Shown: positions 8,235-16,745, counted from the stretch's first letter. The stretch: DNA of 39,643 nucleotides from Pediococcus stilesii (GCF_001437075.1 NZ_JQBX01000017.1:1-39643); one strand, 5' to 3'. Program-made: numbers and translations. The notes: generated from the letters alone by a model not told the origin.

Positions 8235-9053
8235 TTGCGTAAATTACAACAAGAAATTATTGATACTTTGAGAGTACAGCCAACGATCGATCCCGAACAA
8301 GAAATTCGCCGAAGCGTTGACTTTATGAAAAATTATCTAAAGCGGATTCCAGGATTACGATCTTTGGTGCTAGGGATTTCCGGTGGACAGGATTCAACGT
8401 TAGCTGGGGCACTCGCTGAAATGGCAGTGCGTGAGTTGCGTGAAGAGACTGGAGATCATACTTACAAATTCATTGCGGTTCGGTTACCCTATGGAATTCA
8501 AGTGGATGAATCCGATGCAATGCGAGCCATCGAATTTATGCAAGCCGATGAGGTTGTTCGGGTTGATATAAAACCAGCGGCCGATGCAATGGTCGACGCG
8601 CTTGAAGCAAATGGAATAAAAATCTCGGATTTTAATAAAGGCAACATTAAAGCGCGTCAAAGAATGATTGCACAGTACGGCATCGCTGGCAATAATGCTG
8701 GAATTGTCATTGGAACCGATCATGCCGCCGAGTCAGTTACTGGTTTTTATACCAAGTTTGGCGATGGAGGTGCCGATATTGTTCCTTTGTGGCGTCTGGA
8801 TAAGCGCCAAGGCAAGGCGATGTTGAGATACCTGAATGCACCAGTCGAATTGTATGAAAAAATTCCGACGGCCGATTTAGAAGACAATCGTCCAGCGCTT
8901 CCTGATGAGGTGGCACTAGGAGTTACGTACGATGACATCGATGATTATCTTGAAGGACGTTCAGTTGATGACGATGTGGCGGAGAAGATTGAAGGATGGT
9001 ATAAACGCACGGCGCATAAGCGAGCATTACCATATACCGTCTTTGATAATTAA
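8235..9053 (+). CDS. nadE: NH3-dependent NAD+ synthetase
   Basis: It amidates deamido-NAD to NAD with ATP and ammonia, the final step of the pathway begun by PncB. The 272-residue length and the lack of a glutaminase domain mark the ammonia-dependent form. The ATP-pyrophosphatase loop SGGQDS is at 49-54; [43 protein letters not shown] and the C-terminal HKRALP follow as in Bacillus NadE. TTG 8235 is chosen over GTG 8226 because AGGTG (8224-8228) lies 6 nt before the TTG and overlaps the GTG. The gap to pncB is short and has no terminator. Confidence 0.93.
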   Translation: MRKLQQEIIDTLRVQPTIDPEQEIRRSVDFMKNYLKRIPGLRSLVLGISGGQDSTLAGALAEMAVRELREETGDHTYKFIAVRLPYGIQVDESDAMRAIEFMQADEVVRVDIKPAADAMVDALEANGIKISDFNKGNIKARQRMIAQYGIAGNNAGIVIGTDHAAESVTGFYTKFGDGGADIVPLWRLDKRQGKAMLRYLNAPVELYEKIPTADLEDNRPALPDEVALGVTYDDIDDYLEGRSVDDDVAEKIEGWYKRTAHKRALPYTVFDN

Positions 9054-9077
9054 ATACTTAAAGAAAGTATAAATTAC

Positions 9078-9107
9078 TTGTGTTTATGGTGGCGAGTCCT
9101 TTATAAT
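9078..9107 (+). promoter_or_regulatory. Promoter of the Mn riboswitch-ATPase operon
   Basis: TTGTGT (9078-9083), an 18-nt spacer and a perfect TATAAT (9102-9107). Transcription would start near 9114, just before the aptamer P1 helix. Confidence 0.7.
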
Positions 9108-9115
9108 ACGAATAT

Positions 9116-9206
9116 AAACATGAGGGAGTAACTTGCAGCTCGTCTGTGGTAATATCACCAGCAAGAATAAATCTGGTATTATCTTAAATTAGTGAGACTC
9201 ATGTGT
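9116..9206 (+). promoter_or_regulatory. yybP-ykoY manganese riboswitch aptamer
   Basis: P1 is the perfect 7-bp pairing ACATGAG (9118-9124) with CTCATGT (9198-9204). It is followed on the 5' side by GGAGTA (9125-9130) and preceded on the 3' side by GTGAGA, the two conserved flanks of this family (compare GGAGUAG and GCGAGAC in E. coli alx). A P2 helix CTTGC/GCAAG (9132-9136 with 9161-9165) lies inside, with further small hairpins. The family senses Mn2+. The P1 3' strand overlaps the downstream terminator, giving an ON switch when Mn2+ is bound. Confidence 0.88.
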
Positions 9207-9241
9207 GTGGGAAAAGATCCTTGCGCACATGGGTCTTTTTT
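9196..9241 (+). terminator. Riboswitch expression-platform terminator
   Basis: GACTCATGTGTG (9196-9207) pairs with CGCACATGGGTC (9224-9235) through 12 bp including two G-T pairs, followed by six T. Its left arm contains the P1 3' strand, so aptamer folding and termination exclude each other. Confidence 0.88.
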
Positions 9242-9278
9242 CATACATAAACTATTTTAGTTCGGAGGAATGAGAATC

Positions 9279-11927
9279 ATGGATAAAAAAATATGGGAAC
9301 TGACGGCTGACGAAGTTTTAAAAAAGGAAGAAAGTCAACGAACGGGCCTGTCAAATGCAGAAGTCGAAAAGCGAACAGAGAAATACGGTAAAAATGTTTT
9401 AGCCACCAAGGGAAAAACAACGTTACTGCAAAAATTCATTGAGCAATTTAAAGACTTAATGATTATCGTCCTTTTGGTTGCGGCATTGATCTCTGTTTTT
9501 GTTGGTGAAGGCGTTGACGCGATCATCATTTTATTAGTAGTCGTTTTAAATGCAATTTTCGGTGTTTTTCAAGAATCAAAAGCAGAAGAAGCTATCGATG
9601 CGTTAAAGGGACTAGCGGCCCCGCAAGCCCACGTTCGTCGAGATGGTCGGGTTCAGACGGTAAAAAGTGAAGAAATTGTTCCGGGTGATATTGTGATTCT
9701 AGAGGCGGGTGACATTGTCCCAGCGGATTTACGATTGATTGAGTCGGCTTCTATGAAAATGGAAGAAGCTGCTTTAACTGGAGAGTCCGTTCCGGTCAAT
9801 AAAACCATTAATGTGATCGAAGAAGAAAACCCCGCATTGGGGGATCGAAAGAATATGGCCTTCATGAATAGTAACGTCACCTTTGGACGGGGAGAAGGTG
9901 TAGTTACCGGAACCGGGATGCAAACCGAAGTAGGCCGCATTGCCGACTTAATCAACAACGCAGAAGAAACGACCACGCCGCTCCAGCAAAATCTGGCTAA
10001 GTTAAGTAAAACTTTAACGTGGCTAATATTAGCAATCGCCGTAATCGTTTTTATCGTTGGTATGGTTCGAGGACAGGAAACAATTATTGACATGCTCCTA
10101 ACTGCAATTTCGTTGGCTGTAGCCGCGATTCCAGAGGGATTGCCGGCAATTGTCACGATTACCTTGGCGCTAGGGACACAGCGAATGGCAAAACGGCATG
10201 CTATTATTCGAAAATTGCCTGCCGTTGAAACACTTGGAAGTACTGAAATTATTGCGTCAGATAAGACGGGAACGCTGACTCAAAACAAGATGACGGTTGA
10301 AAAAGTCTTTATTGATAATCAGCTGCTGGATTCAAAAGATGTGACTCCAGATGCAAATCACAAATTATATGATTTGATGATCCTAAATAACGACACGAAA
10401 AAAATTGATAGCGAGTTGGTTGGTGATCCAACGGAAACGGCATTAATTGCATTTAATGACGAAAAAGATTACACAACGGATCATGTTATTAGCCAATATC
10501 CACGAGTTGCGGAAGTTCCATTTGATTCTGAACGTAAATTAATGTCAACGGTAAATAAACTAACAGATGGAAAGTATTTGTTAACCGTTAAGGGAGCGCC
10601 AGATGAACTGCTGAAACGAACCACGAGCTATGTTGTTAATGGCGAAATTTTACCAATGGATGAAGCCGAACTTCGTCAAATCCGGGATACAAACCATGAA
10701 TTAGCAACACAGGCAATTCGAGTGCTCGGTTTTGCTTATCAGGTATCAGATGAAGTTCCAACCGTTTTGGAAAGTGATGTCGTTGAAAAAGATTTGATTT
10801 TTGCTGGTCTAATTGGAATGATTGATCCAGAACGTGTCGAAGTAGCCCAGGCGGTTCAAGAAGCCCATGAGGCTGGAATTCGGACATTGATGATTACGGG
10901 AGATCACCGCGATACGGCGGGCGCGATTGCAAAACGTCTAGGAATGATTACGGACGCTGAAATCGATACGGCCGTTATTACCGGTGCCGAACTGGATCAA
11001 CAAACCGATGCCGAATTAGCTAAAAATGTTGAAGATTATGTCGTTTATGCACGTGTTGCACCAGAGCATAAGGTTCGAATTGTGAATGCATGGCAAAAGA
11101 AAGGCAAGATTGTTGCAATGACGGGGGATGGAGTTAATGATGCGCCATCACTCAAACAGGCCGATATTGGAATTGCGATGGGAATTACCGGAACCGAGGT
11201 CTCCAAGGGCGCCAGTGATATGGTGCTAGCGGATGATAATTTTGCGACCATCGTAGTTGCCGTAGAAGAAGGCCGAAAAGTTTTTGCGAATATTCAAAAG
11301 GCGATTCAGTATCTTTTATCTGCCAACCTGGGTGAAGTCTTAACACTATTTGTAATGACGATGATGGGATGGCAAATCCTGGCTCCAGTGCATATCTTGT
11401 GGATTAATTTAGTTACTGATACATTTCCAGCAATCGCCCTTGGGCTTGAACCAGCTGAAAAAAATATAATGAAACAAAAGCCACGTGGTAAAAAATCAAG
11501 CTTCTTATCGGGTGGAGTTTCGAGCAATATCATCTATCAAGGATTGCTGGAGGGAATCATTACATTGTTCGTTTACGCGATGGCATTACGTTTTCCAGAT
11601 CATGCGGGCGAGGCCCAAATTCATGCTGATGCGTTAACAATGGCGTTTGCAACCCTTGGATTAATTCAGCTTTTCCATGCGTTTAACTCTAAATCAATCC
11701 ATGGTTCAATTTTTAGTGCAACAACTTTAAAAAATAAGTTCTTTAATTGGTCAATTCTAGTTTCATTTATACTACTGGCAATGACCATCGTCGTTCCAGG
11801 ATTAAATGATCTATTCCATGTCAGCAACTTAAATCTCCATCAATGGACCATCGTAATTCTTTCTTCAATATCGATGATTGTTATCGTCGAAGTGGTAAAA
11901 TTAATACAACGGAGTTTAAAGAAATAA
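9279..11927 (+). CDS. P-type cation-transporting ATPase, probable Mn2+ exporter (YoaB/MgaA type)
   Basis: An 882-residue P2-type ATPase in the cytoplasmic membrane. An N-terminal cation-ATPase domain is followed by membrane helices, the actuator TGES (167-170), the M4 cation motif PEGLP, the phosphorylation site DKTGTLTQ (Asp328), the nucleotide domain with KGAPDELL, the hinge TGDGVNDAP, and a C-terminal four-helix block. By sequence alone it would be called a Ca2+-type ATPase. The Mn2+ riboswitch upstream and the family precedents Lactococcus YoaB and pneumococcal MgaA argue for Mn2+ export under excess. ATG 9279 is preferred to ATG 9270, since GGAGG (9264-9268) is 10 nt from the former and only 1 nt from the latter. 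An unknown gene follows after 12 nt. Confidence 0.85.
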   Translation: MDKKIWELTADEVLKKEESQRTGLSNAEVEKRTEKYGKNVLATKGKTTLLQKFIEQFKDLMIIVLLVAALISVFVGEGVDAIIILLVVVLNAIFGVFQESKAEEAIDALKGLAAPQAHVRRDGRVQTVKSEEIVPGDIVILEAGDIVPADLRLIESASMKMEEAALTGESVPVNKTINVIEEENPALGDRKNMAFMNSNVTFGRGEGVVTGTGMQTEVGRIADLINNAEETTTPLQQNLAKLSKTLTWLILAIAVIVFIVGMVRGQETIIDMLLTAISLAVAAIPEGLPAIVTITLALGTQRMAKRHAIIRKLPAVETLGSTEIIASDKTGTLTQNKMTVEKVFIDNQLLDSKDVTPDANHKLYDLMILNNDTKKIDSELVGDPTETALIAFNDEKDYTTDHVISQYPRVAEVPFDSERKLMSTVNKLTDGKYLLTVKGAPDELLKRTTSYVVNGEILPMDEAELRQIRDTNHELATQAIRVLGFAYQVSDEVPTVLESDVVEKDLIFAGLIGMIDPERVEVAQAVQEAHEAGIRTLMITGDHRDTAGAIAKRLGMITDAEIDTAVITGAELDQQTDAELAKNVEDYVVYARVAPEHKVRIVNAWQKKGKIVAMTGDGVNDAPSLKQADIGIAMGITGTEVSKGASDMVLADDNFATIVVAVEEGRKVFANIQKAIQYLLSANLGEVLTLFVMTMMGWQILAPVHILWINLVTDTFPAIALGLEPAEKNIMKQKPRGKKSSFLSGGVSSNIIYQGLLEGIITLFVYAMALRFPDHAGEAQIHADALTMAFATLGLIQLFHAFNSKSIHGSIFSATTLKNKFFNWSILVSFILLAMTIVVPGLNDLFHVSNLNLHQWTIVILSSISMIVIVEVVKLIQRSLKK

Positions 11928-11939
11928 CGGGGAGAGAAA

Positions 11940-12374
11940 ATGAGAGCTAATATTCAAACGTACGCAGGATTGATATCCAGGGTAACGGATGTTTTGGAAC
12001 AAACGGGTGAACAGGTTGACCCATATTTCCAGGAATTAAAAAAGTGTTTACAATTGGGTCAGGTAGAAGAATTAGATCAAAGTCGATTGGCTGAAATAAA
12101 AAGTCAATTTCAAAAAGCTACGGATCGTTACCAATCAATCGAAAAAGAGATTGTTAATGAAAAAGCGCCAGTCAAATTAATTGGCAAGCATCAATTATTA
12201 AAACGGGATTATGTGCGCTACGTGGCGGAATGCCAAAAAATGGTTGATGCTGTCGATTTGGAACACAAAAGAATTGATGTTCATGCGTTTAGCAATTCTG
12301 AAAAGAGCCAAGAAGATATAATGGCTCAGATTACGAAGACGCTAACGAGAATTATGAACCTACTAATTGGCTAA
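11940..12374 (+). CDS. Unknown small helical protein co-transcribed with the Mn ATPase
   Basis: I do not recognise this gene. It encodes 144 residues, charged and predicted mostly alpha-helical (long Glu/Lys/Gln-rich stretches at about 18-75 and 80-115), with no signal peptide, no membrane segment and no cysteine cluster (two isolated Cys). It starts 12 nt after the ATPase stop codon behind GGGGAG, with no promoter between, so it should be under the same Mn2+ riboswitch. It could be a soluble partner or regulator of the exporter, or an unrelated passenger. A hairpin follows it. Confidence 0.75.
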   Translation: MRANIQTYAGLISRVTDVLEQTGEQVDPYFQELKKCLQLGQVEELDQSRLAEIKSQFQKATDRYQSIEKEIVNEKAPVKLIGKHQLLKRDYVRYVAECQKMVDAVDLEHKRIDVHAFSNSEKSQEDIMAQITKTLTRIMNLLIG

Positions 12375-12391
12375 TCTTTTATGATGGTTTA

Positions 12392-12442
12392 AATAGGCTG
12401 AGGTCGTCACTGAGTTTTTGACTTAGGATGACTCAGCCTATT
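12392..12442 (+). terminator. Hairpin after the Mn operon, possible terminator
   Basis: AATAGGCTGAG (12392-12402) pairs perfectly with CTCAGCCTATT (12432-12442), with further inner pairing. The stem is strong, but only a weak T-rich stretch follows (ATTGTT), so termination may be inefficient. Confidence 0.5.
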
Positions 12443-12475
12443 ATTGTTGAAAATTAAAGTGATGGAGAATTAAAG

Positions 12476-14644
12476 TTGGAAGAAAGAATATTAAATATTG
12501 TTGAAAAGAAGTTAAGTACTTTTCGAAGTAACCAAATTAAAGCGACTTTAGACTTACTAGAAGACGGAAATACGGTCCCATTTATTGCCAGATACCGTAA
12601 GGAACGCACGCATAGTCTAGACGAAGTGCAGATTCGTGAGATTCAGTCTGTCTATCATCAGACGGAGACTTTAGAGAAGCGAAAAGACGATGTTTTAAAA
12701 AATATTGAAGAGCAACAAAAGTTAACTCCCGAATTAGCGCAAAAAATTAAGGATGCTGAAGTACTGCAAACTGTCGAAGATTTATATTTACCGTTCAAAC
12801 AAAAACGGCGGACCAAAGCGACAATCGCCAAAGAAGCAGGGTTGGAACCGCTAGCGGCGTGGGTTTTAAGTTTTCCACAGGGAGATTTAAAATTAAAGCT
12901 TGAATCTGGAATCAATGTGGATAAGGATGTTAACACGATTGATGACGTTTTAGCTGGTGTTCATGAAATCTTAGCGGAAGCTTTTTCCGATCAGGCGGAT
13001 ATTCGAGAGTGGATTCGTAGTTACACGAAAAAGAATGGTTTTTTGAAGACGGACATTAAAAGTAAGGGAAAAGAACTTGATGAAAACGAAGTCTACGCCA
13101 TTTACTATGATTTTAATGAAAAAGTAACCAAAATAGCTTCTCATCAAATTTTAGCGATCAACCGTGGAGAAAAAGAAAAAATCTTAAGAGTTAAAGTTGA
13201 TGTTGATGAAGCTGGCATTGAGCGTTACTTGCGTTTTCGATTGATTGGAAAACATACCGGAAACGCAGTTGAGATTGTTCAAAATGCTTATGATGATGCG
13301 TACAAACGATTTATTGGACCAGCTATCGAACGTGAAATCCGTTCCGAACTAACGGAAATGGGAGATGCACAAGCAATCAGCGTATTTGGCGAAAACCTAT
13401 ATCACCTATTGATGCAAGCACCTTTAAAAGGGAAAATCGTTTTAGGATTTGATCCAGCCTATCGGACAGGGTGTAAGCTGGCGGTGATTGACGCTAATGG
13501 GAAGTTTCTAGATAAGCTGGTAATTTATCCCCATAAACCAGCGCCCAAGGAAAAGCGCGCCCAAGCAAAACAACAATTAAAGGATTTTATCGAAAAGTAC
13601 CAGGTAGAAATGATTGCAATCGGAAATGGAACGGCAAGTCGCGAGTCCGAAGAATTTGTGGCGGATTTATTGAAAGAAATTAAGCGACCCGTATACTATG
13701 TGATTGTTAATGAGGCCGGGGCATCCGTTTATTCTGCCAGTCCAGAGGCCCGTGCGGCTTTTCCTGAATTACATGTGGAAGAACGGAGCGCGATTAGTAT
13801 CGGTCGACGATTACAAGATCCGCTGGCGGAACTAATAAAAATTGATCCACAGGCAGTTGGTGTTGGTCAGTACCAACATGATGTTGCCCAAAAGGATTTA
13901 CGAGAACAGCTCGATAATGTGATTGAAACGGCAGTTAACCAGGTAGGGGTTAATTTGAATACTGCAAGTGCGGAACTGCTAACCCACATTTCAGGATTAA
14001 CGAAAACAACCGCTAAAAATATTGTGAACTTCCGTGAAGAAAACGGAAGTTATGGTTCACGAAAAGAATTAAAAAAGGTACCACGTCTAGGGCCCAAAGC
14101 GTTTGAACAGTCGATTGGCTTTTTGAGAATTGTGGATGGCAATGATGTGTTAGATAACACTGGAATTCATCCCGAAAGTTATGGCATTGCTAAGATTTTA
14201 TTAAAAGAACTTAAAATTGATTTAAGTACGATTGGTCAATCTGCAACCGATCAAATTCTAAAAAACGTTAATACCGAGCAGCTTTCACACAAGTTAGAAG
14301 TTGGTTTTGAGACATTGAAAGATATTGTCGAAGAGTTGCAAAAGCCTGGTCGTGATTTGCGGGATGAGATGCCCGCACCACTATTGCGTTCAGACGTATT
14401 GACGATGGAAGATTTAAAGCCGGGGATGAAATTACAGGGAACGGTTCGGAACGTAATTGATTTTGGAGCGTTTGTTGATATTGGTGTAAAACAAGACGGA
14501 TTGGTGCATATTTCAAAATTAAAAAAAGGATTCGTGAAGAAACCAAGTGACGTTGTTTCAGTTGGAGACATCGTCACGGTATGGGTTGATAGTGTCGATT
14601 CCAACCGACATCGAATTCAATTAACGATGATTCCGCAGGATTAA
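12476..14644 (+). CDS. tex: Tex family RNA-binding transcriptional accessory protein
   Basis: A 722-residue cytoplasmic nucleic acid-binding protein related to eukaryotic Spt6. It has an N-terminal Tex helical domain (NTVPFIARYRKERTHSLDEVQIREI), a central YqgF/RNase H-like domain (GFDPAYRTGCKLAVID near residue 325), helix-hairpin-helix repeats (VNLNTASAELLTHISGL and the following GSYGSRKELKKVPRLGPKAF) and a C-terminal S1 domain (about 648-720: GMKLQGTVRNVIDFGAFVDI). The start is TTG 12476, with GGAG at 12464-12467, 8 nt upstream. The SprT-like gene follows 1 nt after the stop. Confidence 0.95.
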   Translation: MEERILNIVEKKLSTFRSNQIKATLDLLEDGNTVPFIARYRKERTHSLDEVQIREIQSVYHQTETLEKRKDDVLKNIEEQQKLTPELAQKIKDAEVLQTVEDLYLPFKQKRRTKATIAKEAGLEPLAAWVLSFPQGDLKLKLESGINVDKDVNTIDDVLAGVHEILAEAFSDQADIREWIRSYTKKNGFLKTDIKSKGKELDENEVYAIYYDFNEKVTKIASHQILAINRGEKEKILRVKVDVDEAGIERYLRFRLIGKHTGNAVEIVQNAYDDAYKRFIGPAIEREIRSELTEMGDAQAISVFGENLYHLLMQAPLKGKIVLGFDPAYRTGCKLAVIDANGKFLDKLVIYPHKPAPKEKRAQAKQQLKDFIEKYQVEMIAIGNGTASRESEEFVADLLKEIKRPVYYVIVNEAGASVYSASPEARAAFPELHVEERSAISIGRRLQDPLAELIKIDPQAVGVGQYQHDVAQKDLREQLDNVIETAVNQVGVNLNTASAELLTHISGLTKTTAKNIVNFREENGSYGSRKELKKVPRLGPKAFEQSIGFLRIVDGNDVLDNTGIHPESYGIAKILLKELKIDLSTIGQSATDQILKNVNTEQLSHKLEVGFETLKDIVEELQKPGRDLRDEMPAPLLRSDVLTMEDLKPGMKLQGTVRNVIDFGAFVDIGVKQDGLVHISKLKKGFVKKPSDVVSVGDIVTVWVDSVDSNRHRIQLTMIPQD

Positions 14645-14645
14645 A

Positions 14646-15095
14646 ATGACAGATTTTGAATTAAAAAATTTAACTAAAGATATTGCAAGAAGCGCTTTTG
14701 GAGAAGATTTTCCATACGAAGTATTTTTTAATCGTCGATTGAAAACAACTGGGGGCCGTTATCATTTAAATGACCATCATATTGATATAAACCCTTTGAT
14801 GTTAGAGGAATTCGATCAAACGGTATTGATTGGTGTAATTAAGCATGAATTGACACATTATTTTGTGCACAAGATGGGTGAACGACCCGACCATCGTAAT
14901 CCTCATTTTAAAAAGTTACTTAACCAAGTTGGCGGACTGCGATATGCGCCTTTGACTAGCAAAACTAAGCGATCAAAGAAGCAATATTTGTATCAATGCC
15001 AAAATTGTGGTCAAAAGTATGCACGGTTTCGACGGGTGAATGTTCAAAAGTTCGTTTGCAGTCGTTGTCGCGGACGATTAAAGCTGATGGGCTAG
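14646..15095 (+). CDS. SprT-like zinc metalloprotein
   Basis: A 149-residue protein of the bacterial SprT-like family (YdcK type). It has the zinc metallopeptidase signature HELTH (67-71) and a C-terminal zinc ribbon (Cys118, Cys121, Cys138, Cys141). Eukaryotic Spartan relatives cleave DNA-protein crosslinks; bacterial function is unproven. The ATG is one base after the tex stop, implying translational coupling. A conserved tex-sprT pairing is common in Firmicutes, so the two may act in the same nucleic-acid context. Confidence 0.9.
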   Translation: MTDFELKNLTKDIARSAFGEDFPYEVFFNRRLKTTGGRYHLNDHHIDINPLMLEEFDQTVLIGVIKHELTHYFVHKMGERPDHRNPHFKKLLNQVGGLRYAPLTSKTKRSKKQYLYQCQNCGQKYARFRRVNVQKFVCSRCRGRLKLMG

Positions 15096-15125
15096 AGTCT
15101 TTTTGCAATAAAATTAAAAAAAAGC

Positions 15126-15154
15126 TTGCTAGATGGAAACGTATTTGCTAATAT
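15126..15154 (+). promoter_or_regulatory. Promoter of tRNA-Leu
   Basis: TTGCTA (15126-15131), a 17-nt spacer and TAATAT (15149-15154) place the start about 10 nt before the tRNA. The same DNA forms an inverted repeat (15123-15134 with 15156-15167) that may also serve as a 3' structure for the sprT transcript. Confidence 0.55.
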
Positions 15155-15170
15155 TATCTAGTAAGCTATT

Positions 15171-15256
15171 GCGGCCATGGCGGAACTGGCAGACGCGCAG
15201 GATTAAGGATCCTGTCCGAATTTACTCGGGTGGAGGTTCGAACCCTCTTGGCCGCA
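15171..15256 (+). tRNA. tRNA-Leu, anticodon AAG
   Basis: An 86-nt class II tRNA. The acceptor GCGGCCA/TGGCCGC closes it, with discriminator A; there is a long variable arm (CCGAATTTACTCGGG region) and a T-arm with loop TTCGAAC. The anticodon stem CAGGA/TCCTG holds the loop TTAAGGA, giving anticodon AAG (decoding CUU and, if A34 is deaminated to inosine, CUC). CCA is not encoded. Confidence 0.93.
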
Positions 15257-15262
15257 TCGTAT

Positions 15263-15297
15263 AAAAGACTAGGTATTTAATACCTAGTCTTTTTTTT
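15263..15297 (+). terminator. Intrinsic terminator after tRNA-Leu
   Basis: AAAAGACTAGGTA (15263-15275) pairs with TACCTAGTCTTTT around a TTTAA loop and runs into eight or more T. Confidence 0.9.
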
Positions 15298-15327
15298 GTG
15301 TTTTAAACGAATTTGATACACACGTTT

Positions 15328-15365
15328 AATACAGTATTAGTGTGTTAACCAACTGTGTATTAATA
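15328..15365 (+). promoter_or_regulatory. Candidate LevR upstream activating sequence for manLMN
   Basis: The segment holds AATACAGTAT (15328-15337), GTGTGTTAA (15340-15348), ACTGTGTATT (15352-15361) and GTGTATTAATA (15355-15365). Three of these strings recur upstream of levR at 19236-19279. It lies about 40-75 nt before the -24 box, a suitable place for an enhancer-binding activator. Binding by LevR is inferred. Confidence 0.5.
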
Positions 15366-15402
15366 ATAACCCTTTTAATTCGGTCTTTAGGGCTAGTGTA
15401 TT

Positions 15403-15420
15403 TTGGCACGATAGTTGCTT
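15403..15420 (+). promoter_or_regulatory. Sigma-54 (-24/-12) promoter of the mannose PTS operon
   Basis: TTGGCACGATAGTTGCT (15403-15419) matches the sigma-54 consensus TGGCAC-N5-TTGC without a mismatch. GG of the -24 element is at 15405-15406 and GC of the -12 element at 15417-15418, predicting a start near 15430. A LevR-type activator with the GAFTGA loop is encoded about 4 kb downstream. Confidence 0.92.
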
Positions 15421-15429
15421 ATATATAAG

Positions 15430-15743
15430 TGAACGTTAAATATCCTGTATTTTCAGTGTATTTGACACCACGAATCGGTTGGAGCTGGTTTAGTGGCGGA
15501 TGATTTTATTAGAAGATACCATTCTTAAATTAAAATTTAAAAATTATGGAGTTTTCAATTAATGTGGGACTAATCATCCCATCTTTTCTATCAATAACTT
15601 GAAAGCGCTTTTGATGAAAAAGAATTTTAATTTGCTTGGCTCAACGAATGAAATCATTCGAATTTATTTTAAAGTTACAGGTTTTAGAAATTATTTTTTT
15701 ATTATTGGACTGTAACAATACAAAATGGGAGGTACACAGACAG
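15430..15743 (+). promoter_or_regulatory. Long manL leader with inverted repeats
   Basis: About 314 nt lie between the predicted start and the manL ATG without a convincing gene. Inverted repeats GGATGATT/AATCATCC (15498-15505 with 15572-15579) and CGAATGA/TCATTCG (15645-15651 with 15654-15660) could fold in the RNA, and a cre site lies at 15599-15614. No terminator-like T-run follows either stem directly, so this is not an obvious attenuator. Confidence 0.4.
15599..15614 (+). promoter_or_regulatory. Candidate CcpA cre site in the manL leader
   Basis: TTGAAAGCGCTTTTGA, centred on the palindrome AAAGCGCTTT, fits the cre consensus (TGWAANCGNTNNCW) closely. It lies about 170 nt after the predicted start, where bound CcpA would act as a roadblock. 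Confidence 0.6.
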
Positions 15744-16718
15744 ATGGTTGGAATTATCATTGCTAGTCATGGTGAATTCGCCAAAGGCATCTTGCAATCA
15801 GGCTCAATGATCTTCGGCGAACAAGAAGACGTTAAGGCCGTTACATTAATGCCAAGCGAAGGTCCCGATGATCTAAAAGCAAAACTTCAAGAAGCAGTTG
15901 CTTCTTTTAGTAACCAAGACGAAGTATTATTCTTAGTCGACCTATGGGGAGGAACTCCATTCAATCAAGTTAACGGCTTGTTTGAAGAACATAAGGACAA
16001 ATGGGCAATTGTTGCTGGTTTGAACTTACCAATGCTCATTGAAGCATATGCTTCACGTCTTTCAATGGAATCAGCACAAGAAATTGCTGCTCATATCATT
16101 GAAACTGCAAAAGAAGGGGTTAAAGTTCGTCCAGAAGCTCTTCAACCAGAAGAAGCTCCTAAGGCAGACGCAAGGGCAGCAGCAGTTAATACTGGTAAGC
16201 CAGGTCACTTTGACTACGTCTTAGCACGAATTGATTCACGTTTGCTTCATGGACAAGTTGCAACTTCATGGACAAAGACAACCAATCCAGATCGGATTAT
16301 CGTTGTTTCAGATAAAGTTGCTAAAGATGAGTTACGTTCATCAATGATTAAGCAAGCTGCTCCTGCTGGAGTTAAGGCACATATTGTACCAATTGATCAA
16401 ATGATCAAACTTGCTAAAGATGATCAACACTTTGGTGGCACACGCGCAATGCTATTGTTCGAAACACCTCAAGATGCGTTAAGGGCAATCGAGGGTGGCG
16501 TACCACTTAAGACTCTAAATGTCGGCTCAATGTCTCATTCAGCCGGAAAGGTTCAACCAAATCAAGTTCTAGCTTTTGACCAAAATGATATTGACACATA
16601 TCGTCAACTAGAAAAAGATGGAATCGAACTCGATGTTCGTAAAGTTCCATCTGATTCTAAAGATGATATGGACGCTATCATGAAAAAAGCTGAAAATGAA
16701 TTGAACAAACAAAAATAA
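15744..16718 (+). CDS. manL: Mannose-family PTS EIIAB component
   Basis: A 324-residue cytoplasmic fusion carrying phosphate from HPr to sugar. The EIIA domain (about 1-135) has the phosphorylated His9 in [10 protein letters not shown] and the [11 protein letters not shown] motif; an Ala/Pro/Glu-rich linker follows; the EIIB domain (about 155-324) has the phosphorylated His169 in [12 protein letters not shown]. Mannose-class PTS of this type carry glucose, mannose and amino sugars. ATG 15744 follows GGGAGG (15727-15732) with 11 nt spacing, and the protein then starts at the EIIA beta-strand as in relatives. It is first in manLMN, driven by sigma-54. Confidence 0.95.
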   Translation: MVGIIIASHGEFAKGILQSGSMIFGEQEDVKAVTLMPSEGPDDLKAKLQEAVASFSNQDEVLFLVDLWGGTPFNQVNGLFEEHKDKWAIVAGLNLPMLIEAYASRLSMESAQEIAAHIIETAKEGVKVRPEALQPEEAPKADARAAAVNTGKPGHFDYVLARIDSRLLHGQVATSWTKTTNPDRIIVVSDKVAKDELRSSMIKQAAPAGVKAHIVPIDQMIKLAKDDQHFGGTRAMLLFETPQDALRAIEGGVPLKTLNVGSMSHSAGKVQPNQVLAFDQNDIDTYRQLEKDGIELDVRKVPSDSKDDMDAIMKKAENELNKQK

Positions 16719-16745
16719 TTTTAAATAAACGGAGGATTAATAATC

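Noticed and set aside
9054-9269. Small RNA or T-box interpretation of the nadE-ATPase gap
   Set aside because: The P1 helix, GGAGTA and GTGAGA flanks, and shared terminator strand fit yybP-ykoY specifically.
15636-15743. Upstream in-frame extension of manL
   Set aside because: It has no ribosome binding site; ATG 15744 has GGGAGG and begins exactly at the EIIA domain.
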